NCBI GenBank assembly: GCA_039619475.1
Contig: CM077115.1
Location: 26,425,083 to 26,489,082 of the forward strand
DNA length: 64,000 nucleotides
Direction of reading: 5' to 3'
Origin: Icerya purchasi
Lineage: Eukaryota > Arthropoda > Insecta > Hemiptera > Monophlebidae
The position numbers were made by a program, and so were the translations under genes. A model generated the notes under the pieces. It was not told where the DNA came from. It made no database searches and saw only the letters and a program-made list of their open reading frames with translations. The first letter of the stretch is position 1, and the number at the start of each line of letters is the position of its first letter. Below, piece after piece: positions 11,901 through 20,900 of this stretch.

Positions 11901-14900
11901 AAACAAAAATTAAGAGTCAATAATGCTACTAACAATAAAGGATGGATAACATTCACATTTATAAACAATAACATATACAAATTAACCAATTTATTCAAAA
12001 AACAAGGTTTAAATGTAGCATTCAAAACTAAAAATAATTTAAAATATAAAATAAACACCTTAAATTTAAAAAATAATAATATTTACGAAAATAGTGGTAT
12101 ATATAAAATAAATTGTACTGATTGTGAGAAATCATACATTGGTCAAACAGGGCGAAAAATCAATTGCAGATATAAAGAACATATAAAAGCATTTAATAAT
12201 AATGAAATAGAAAAATCAACCTATGCAGAACATCTAATTAAAAATAAACATAAACCTAATTCAATAGAAAATACTGTAACCATCCTGGCCACTTATCACA
12301 AAGGTAATAATATGAACATTGCAGAAAATTATTATATAAATAAATATAAAAATAGTATTTTAAATGACCAAACACCTAATAATAATAATCCACTGTTTAA
12401 TATAAAAATTTAACTTTTTGTCTTCTTGTTTTATTTTATATTTTATATTAATTATTAGCATTTTCAACATATAGATTTTTATACCTGCCATGTTTATTCC
12501 TCTTTACATCTACTATATATACACATGTATTCCCTATATTCACTTCAGTATGTTTTAAGTTTCCTTTAAGTTAGTGTTAGCTGATGATGGGTTATGCCCG
12601 AAAACGTTTCTAAATAGGTATTTATCTAATTTATTGAACTATATTGTTTGTTATTAAAGTTTATTTTATTATACCATTTTAACAAACAGGATGTATTCAC
12701 CTACATCAAAGGATGCGTCCAAATAGGTAAATTAATGTCGATAGACTAGTGTAATTTAGCATAGTTTCAAATTGCTACCAGTGTAATGAGAAGTAGTAAG
12801 TGAAGTGGCTGTTAAAGTTTGCCTTTAATTTTTCGATATTAGGTTTAGTAAGTAATGACCGAATGATGTGCGCGACACTTAAATTATGTTCTTTTGCTTA
12901 AATTTAATTTATTGTTGCAAACTTTTAATCATTTATATATATTTTTCATTATGTGCTGACATTCGAGATTTCGTTATACCTTTTTGGGATACTTAAAATT
13001 ACCGATATTTAACCAGATATGGAATTATATTTGTAATTTATTTTCAGCTAATTTGCAGGATGGCCACTCGGGGGAATTTTGTTGTAAACCCGAGAAAAAA
13101 AGTAAACATAGTCAACGATAGTTCTGATAAAAAAAAATCATTTGAAGCGAAAAATTAATGCATTTGTTAATGTACTAATAAATTACGAAATTCTTTTTAT
13201 GTTTCGATAGTCAAACATTATTAGTAGTTATAAAAAAAATGATATTTTTCTTTTACAATTTGCTTTTAGTTTTTTAATTAGAAGACTTTTTTCATAACGG
13301 CAGGTCTATTTTCATGATGAGTAATATTTCTATTTATTGCCAGTACATTTTAATTAAAATCTTAACTAAACGCGTACAATTTTTTTTTATTATGTTTTCA
13401 GTTTATCGGGAGGGTTGAACCTTCTCAGTAAAACTTTTGGAGGGACTCGAGCTCTGTAAGCCCATTAAAGTTGACGCGAATGATTACAAATGTAAATATT
13501 AGACGTCAAATGAATTTTATAAGTCAGAAGTATTTAAACCGTGAAGGGGTAAATCAGCCTGCTTTAAACTTTAGTAAACTCTTGTAAGAATAAAGTAAGC
13601 ATATTATATTACTCGAATTAGTTAATGGCTATTATAACGATAAAATATTTAAAATGTGAATAAAATAACTTCAAAAAATTAAAAAAATTTAATTTGAATT
13701 CTTTTTATTTCTACTGATATTTTATTCGCCTTCGCTTTAATTTGTTGACTATTGTATAAGCGGAAGAATGTTCGTGTAAATTTTTATACAATTTTAGTAA
13801 CCAGGAAATCGGGTGGATTCGAACCGGGAATTTAAAAATTATATTTGAGTGGCCACCATGACTTAGTTTAATGACCTTTATGAAGCTTCTTGATTGTTGA
13901 TTCTCATCGGAAAGTAAGCTTAAAAAATTGAAATTTTACAAGTTTATTACTAACCTTGAGTTTTAAAGAAAAATGAATACCAAAGGAATAGATGAAACTG
14001 AAGAACGTGAAATTCGCTCAGATTATATTTCTAGAGAATATATGTATTATTACGTGTGTTACAGTGAAATTGTGCAAAAGTGAGGATAGTAGCAAATAAT
14101 CGTATTAGCAGTCGCAATGTGCTTTTAATTGAAATCAAAATTTAGTTTCGAATGAGAATGAATTAAAATCCATTAATATGTGTAACTTTAGTAGTAAAAA
14201 GCGTAATTACAAACAATAAATTTAAAAAAAAAAAAAAAAAAAATAGTACCGTTACTTTCTAAAGTATTTGTTCATTGCCGTAGCGTGCGTTTTAAATGCC
14301 AAAATACAGTTTTTCCTAATGTTAGTCCCATCGGAACTAGCGCAATACTGAACTAAAGGTATTATTATTCAGGGGTTCTTTAATGTGTAATCAGTAATAG
14401 AGTAGGGAAATTATATCGTTAGTCCTTTAGTATTTTATGAAAGTCTATTATTTCATTACGTATTATTACATTGGCTCTTAACATACCGCCTTTTGTGTTA
14501 TCGAGGGATAAAAAAGAAGGTTATTTCTCGGCCACATAATTTGGAATTTTCACGAATTACGTATAATTAAGGGGGAAAGAAATAAGGAAGAATTTCAAGT
14601 GTTTTAAACGTATATACAACGGGACTATTTTTATTGCGCATTCTAGGAACAAATTATAGGTACACACTTTGAAGTCGACACCAAATTCGGTAATGCCGAT
14701 AATTTAAAACGTTTTTCCAAAATGTATACGGAACTGTTGTCGGAAATTGAATCGCGAATCGGCTATGAGAATGTGCGATATATTTCCTCCGATTTCAGCG
14801 ACATCACTTTAAGTACTTCCGACGTTAACGGAAAAAGTCACAATTTATCGCTATCTCTACCGAACAATTATCCAGCTGCGTGCCCAAATATTACGGATAT

Positions 14901-17900
14901 CGATATTCCCGCAGTTTGTGTTGCCAGTATAACTCAGGTACAGTTACATGTTGTTCTAATATGAAAACTTTACTGATATTTTCCGAATCATCTCAGTTGA
15001 AAAAGTGAATTTTTAATAATTACTTTAGTACGTTTTTTTCCTTTAGTGCAGTAATCAAACGTGGTCAGAAGTCCCGTTTAAATTAAATTCAATATAAAAA
15101 CTATTAAGTAGTTTAATATCTTTTACAGATTTATTTTAATAATTTTGCCAATGTTTTACTTACAATTTTAGATAGTTAACATTAAACATCTGTAATGTAT
15201 TAGTTCTGAAGTTTAAAAAATTACTTACTACAGGGTGTTGTAATAATTTAATTAATTTTTCACGCAAAAGTGCTAAAATACTGTAGAAAGAATTATCAAT
15301 TGACTGCAAGTAATTCAACATATTTAAAAAAGCGGGCGTCTGTTAAATTAATATTAGAAGAGGTCAAAGTTGTTAGAATTTTAGTAAATTGACATGTTCG
15401 GGTTTATTAATTTATAAATGTGCGAATAAATTAGATATTACAGCGTTCTACTTTCTTCCTACATACTCAGCTTTTCAGCGAGCGATTAAAAGCCGCTTGG
15501 AAAGTTATTACTAGAATCGTTCTGCTTTTAAACCTTTAGCTCGAGTTTTATTTTTCATTAGTTAGTAATTTCTCATCTTCAATGATTCGTGAAATTAATT
15601 TTTCTTGTAGCCCATTTCCGATCATTGGTTCTTACATTATTTCAATTCGAAATCTGCTCTTTCTTAGTGTATATTCTTCTTAGTTACAATGTTTTTTTTT
15701 TTTTTTTTTACGTTCTTTGGTAGAAATCTCGTTCTTCATTAGTGTCCTTGAGCGCTTTCCTATTTCTAATCCTATTATGCAACTTTTCCATTTTCTCTAA
15801 CACGAAATTTCGAATATTTTCATTAGTTTTTGTTTTGGTTTATTTATGGTTCACTTTTGTGATCCTAAAAAGAGAATCATGCTCCAAACATGCATCGTTA
15901 TTAATCGTTCGTTGTATTTCTACATTTGTTTTTCTGGATGTTGGCACTGATTTCTTTTCATTAAATGTAGCTCCCGCCTGGGGTACTGTAGATCATATTT
16001 CCCAGTCGCACCTTCTACGGTCTGTTATGGTCGAGCCTAAATTCCTCACATGTAATATTTTGTTGTCTCATTTGTTACTTTCCTATTATTTTCTACTCGA
16101 ATAAATTTCATCATGACTACTTTTTTTTTTATTTATCATCCTGAAATAGTGTTTAAAGATTGAGCTTAATCAAATCATTTCATATCATCTGTAAATCTAA
16201 ATTTTATTTTCGTTTTTCCCACAGTCCAGTGCCTGAACTTGTTTTCCCTCTCTCCCTCTCTGTATATATATATATATTTATTTTTTTTTTTTGTTTTGTT
16301 TTGCCCTATTCTTTCCATGATACCCCAGCTAGAAATTATTACTGGGTTAAAATCATTAAATCTCAATTCTCTCGAGCTTCATTTTATGACTTCCTTGTCG
16401 CTATCAAGTGTTTGTTCACTGCTTGTGTGTTGCACGTCGTTTTACTTATTTAGTGAGAAGCTGTGCTGCATTTGTTCTTAACATAGTAACCATTGTATGT
16501 ATTACATTTTATAAAATTTACGTACAGTGTATTCAGTTGAAATTTGATCTAATTTAGTCGCTGAAATTTGTTGATTTTCTTATTTTGGTACTAAATGAAG
16601 GAACTTTGTGTTGCAAAAAGAATTTTGTAGTTTTTTCATTTTGTGTGTATTGTAAAAAAAAAAAAAATATGTTCTTTTCCCACATATTATTTTAATTGTT
16701 TTTTTTTTATGAAAGGCACTGAGATCAATGCTGTGAGAAATTTTGCGATTTCAACAAGTAAAGGTCTGTATCATAATAAATCAAAAGTATTATTTAAAAG
16801 GCTTAATGCTCTCATAATAGTCATTTTTTAGTCGTTTATTGTTCTTTTTTCCTAGATTCTTTGGATCCTGGATTAGAATCTTAAAATTACCCCAAAAAAT
16901 AAAAATGTGGTCATCATAACTTTAGCTTTTGGAATAGGATTAAAAAGTAGTTCAGAAATCGATGCGATCAGTTTCAATATATGTATGTATCAGTATATAT
17001 TAATGACTATATTAGAAGAATTCATGGGGCATAAAGGGGGTTGCCGCCACTACTAATTAGGGCTACCTAAAGCGTAAGAACTAAACCAGTTTTTTCCCCA
17101 TGTCTTTCCATTTCAACATAATGGTTCGAACTGAGAAAGTAGTCTGAGCCGCCGTCTACCAAATCCATCGTGTTTCATCAACATGTATGCCATTGAGAAG
17201 GATGATGTATACCCTCTCTGGATTGTGAAGGAAGAGCGGTAGTATCACACAGACCTTCTGCTGTTGAAGAAGGAGAATATGCAATATTTTTGCTACATTA
17301 AGTACCTGGAGTGACTAGTACAGAGGAAAATAACAAAAGATAGGAATCAACTCCATATCTGCCGCCGCTCCTTTGGGCATATTCACAATGAATCAAGGAT
17401 GGAACAGGGACGTGAGCCAGTCACTGTAGAGATGCCGTAACCTGGAAAGAACATCCTGAAATTTGACAAGTTTAAGTACCAGCAAGAGGTTCCATTTGTA
17501 GTCTATACTGATTTTGAGTGCTTCCTTTGACTGGTAAAGCAGAATGTGGGCAATGATGCTGATGATACTCACACTGAAAATGAGGAAGACGTCACTGGAC
17601 ATCAACGACAAGTACACCAGGAGCAATATTCTAATACAGAGAAGCATCATGAACCAATGAGTTTCTACTATCTGGTATTGCAAGTATCTACCAGCAGAAT
17701 ATTAATTTTTTTCCTTTAGAGGATTTTGATTAGTTTTCTACTTCCTTGCTAGTTTTTTACCTCAGCATACACTACCTGATTTATGTTTTACTTTCATAGC
17801 GTTTGTTGTTATTAAGGCAGCTACTTTCTCACCAGGAATTTTGTCAACTGAAATATAAACTATTAGATACAATATACAACTCAATACCAGAGATTGGTTA

Positions 17901-20900
17901 TTACACTTTCTCAGATGAGGGGCGGTTCTGGATTTAATTAATCAAAATTCAATGTTTATATTTGAAGATATTCCAATGTGTAGTGATCATTCTGTTGTAT
18001 GAGATTACTTTTCAATGGGACGTCATAAAAATATAGATTGTTTTTTTCTTTGTCAGTCATATGTAAAGATACTGAAATATATGTTAAGGGACAATGCCAA
18101 TTTTATAATTGTCTTTACACAGAATGATGTAAATATAAGGCATATATATGACGAAGATGTTACTTATCGGTGATGAGTATATGATTAGAACACCAATTTC
18201 ATAAAATAAAAATCGAAGAGAAATATATTTAGCGAAAGGAAATAATAGTATGAAATTCCTATACATCTCGGGTCTGATGCTTTACTGTTGGAGACGAATG
18301 TAGATAAAAACGAATATACAGGAGATGATTTTACGCCATATAAAGAAATACTAGAATTTACAGGAGCTCATTTGTGTTACTAGTGCATTATAAGGCATTC
18401 CGACTCCGAAATATAGGAATATAATTCGTCGTCCATTATTTTGAACTAACACACATAGTGGGCATGATTATTACAAAAATTTTATTGCTAACCGAAAAAT
18501 TTCTTGTATTACTGGAATAAGTCTTAAAAGACCTCGATATGAGTATTGGAATGGTCCGAATGAATTGGTCGAACGTTTATAATTACTACACTCATCTAAA
18601 CGAAGTGGAAATTAATCGATTTTTGTTGCGTTTGCTTAGCGCTGTTATTCTCTTCACTAGTATGTCCTTATATTTTTCATTTTTGGATTATTTCTTTCTT
18701 CTCTATTCATTTCCTTCCATTTTCATTTTCACTTCTATATGTTCTACCCTTTTTTGAATCTCTGAATTATATTTTAATCTGATGTACACTTATTCTTACC
18801 TTTCTGGAAATCATGTTGTTTGGTTTTAGCTTCACAAACTTTCCCGTTAATCGGGTTTCTCTGTTTCTGTACTTTTTGTATACTTTACGGCTTTCTTGTG
18901 TATTCAGGTTTTAATATTTCTTATTTTTTGCTGTTAGTTCTAGTGTTTTCTTCGTAATCACGATATACTTTTTTTCATCACAGACATTTTTTGTGGTTGT
19001 AAAGAAGTATGTTCTCTGTTATCATTTTACTCCTAATACAAAACTATAGCAGTCTTTCTCCACATTTATTTGTCTTTCCTAATCCATATCTTTAGTATTT
19101 GTCAACTACCGCGTCCTAGTTTTATCTTATGCGTAGTTAATAATTTGCTGCAGCTGTTCTTCAGGTTAGGTATATCTGGGAGCGATTCGGATCCGGAACG
19201 AGACAAGTATCGATAACTTATGACACCTCTGGTTTAGTAGACAAGCTCCTTAACCACTAGGCTAAATAAAGGTCGATTTATACATACGCTAGGGGACTGT
19301 TTCTGAATTTCAAAGAACTTTTTCCGGTCATGTAATATACACTACATCGGAATGAATCCGTTAAATTAACACACACGGCTATTTATAATTATTTTACTAC
19401 ACGAATTCTAAGGTGAACAAAACTTCGACGTTTATTATAGCTACTTTTCGCTCTTATGGTTAAATTATTATTACTTATTTATTTTGAAGATTTGGTTTTG
19501 ATTGCCAATGCTTTAGGTGATTAAGAAGAAACTTTAAAGCGTAACAGAAAATGGAGTGTACACTTTGCGTGGCAAGAAAAGAAAAACAGGAAGAGAATTT
19601 GAGTCTTACAGTGGCAATTAGTGGATAATGAAAAAAAAATTCTACGCAAATTTGCGTATGATATAATAATCGTCCAATGTATTTTTAAACAAAATCGAAA
19701 ATAGTTGCACGAAAAAAATTACAAGATGGGAACATTTAACTTCATCAGTGAACGCCTTAGCAGTTTGTTTATGGTATATATTTAACATGAAGATATTTAG
19801 GAATTCTTTGATTATCTCTCACTGTTTCAAACAATCCTTCGTTGTTTACTTTTTTCAATAATAAAAGAAAAAACAAATGCGTAAGTAAACAAAGATCAAA
19901 AAGCAATGTTTATTGATCTATACGATGGAATAGTAGTTAATTTGGCAATTTCCTTCTAGGAGTTATCGTAGGGGCTGGCCGTCATCCGACAGTATTCGCT
20001 ACACCATAACAATGGATAACGCACGGAACTACGTATAAATTGCTTCGTATATAAACGTGGTTATAATCTTCATTTTGTTCCGGATCCATTATTGCCCGAA
20101 AACATGTATAAACCACCTTAAATAAGGTAGAGGTTCCCTCATTGTCGTTTTATGGTTGCTTCAGCAGTAAGTGCTTCACGCTTAATAAATATTTGTTTTA
20201 CGGTTGTTCTGAACTCCCTGTTTTCCATTTGCAGACATCATTGATAGTGCTGCTCCCATTAGCAAGGATAGTTTTTATTCGCTTTTATTCTGTGTCATCA
20301 CAGAGTTTATATAGAGGGAATTTTTTCGCCGGTTCCTCACTGCACACTTTTGTTACGGGTAGCTGCTTGTTTATCTAGAAAGACTTATTCGCAAAGACGC
20401 ACTCTATCTCTTAAAACTCGTGAACCCCGGCTGAACAATCTGTGCTCCTCCACGAGAGAGTTCTACCTTTAAAAGGTGAGAGTGAAAATTAAAAATAAGT
20501 TGAAAAATTAGGTGAAGAAAATTGGAAAGAAAAGAGTTTTTCAAAGTGTGTAAAAATAAACAGTAAACAGTTTTTGATTTAACAACGAATTAAAAAAAAA
20601 AGAAAAAAAAAAACCTTAAACACAAAACAATTTGAAGTGATTTGTTATTATTATTAATAATATTAATATTATTGAATTTTATTACGTTATGTATTTAATT
20701 TAAAATTTTAGTTTATATGTTTATATACACATTTTATTACTTTTTTTAGAACTCGCTGAAGTCCTTAAACATAGTGTTAAGCGTATAATAATTATTTCGT
20801 TTTTATAAATACCAGCTGTATATTCTTGGAAGTGACCGAACCAAAGAATGCCAAAAAATTAATAAAGTATCGGTTTATAAAGAAAATACGGGCATTGTTC

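Larger units (their letters stand above)
9499..12716. mobile_element. Penelope-like retroelement inserted as a head-to-head inverted dimer
   Basis: One insertion in FANCL intron 3 bounded by a perfect 14-base target-site duplication (ACATCAAAGGATGC, 9499-9512 and 12703-12716). Inside are two 5'-truncated copies pointing away from each other. The left arm (minus) is 9513-10746 and the right arm (plus) is 11439-12673, matching base for base except for one A in a homopolymer. The 10747-11438 spacer holds extra reverse-transcriptase sequence of the left copy. The right copy has 29 more bases at its 3' end (12674-12702). Reverse transcriptase plus a C-terminal GIY-YIG nuclease is the hallmark of Penelope-like elements. 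Confidence 0.93.

Noticed and set aside
15742..16481. Overlapping hydrophobic ORFs that look like membrane proteins
   Set aside because: The hydrophobicity comes from T-runs read as Phe and Leu. No conserved pattern, and there is competing open sequence in several frames.
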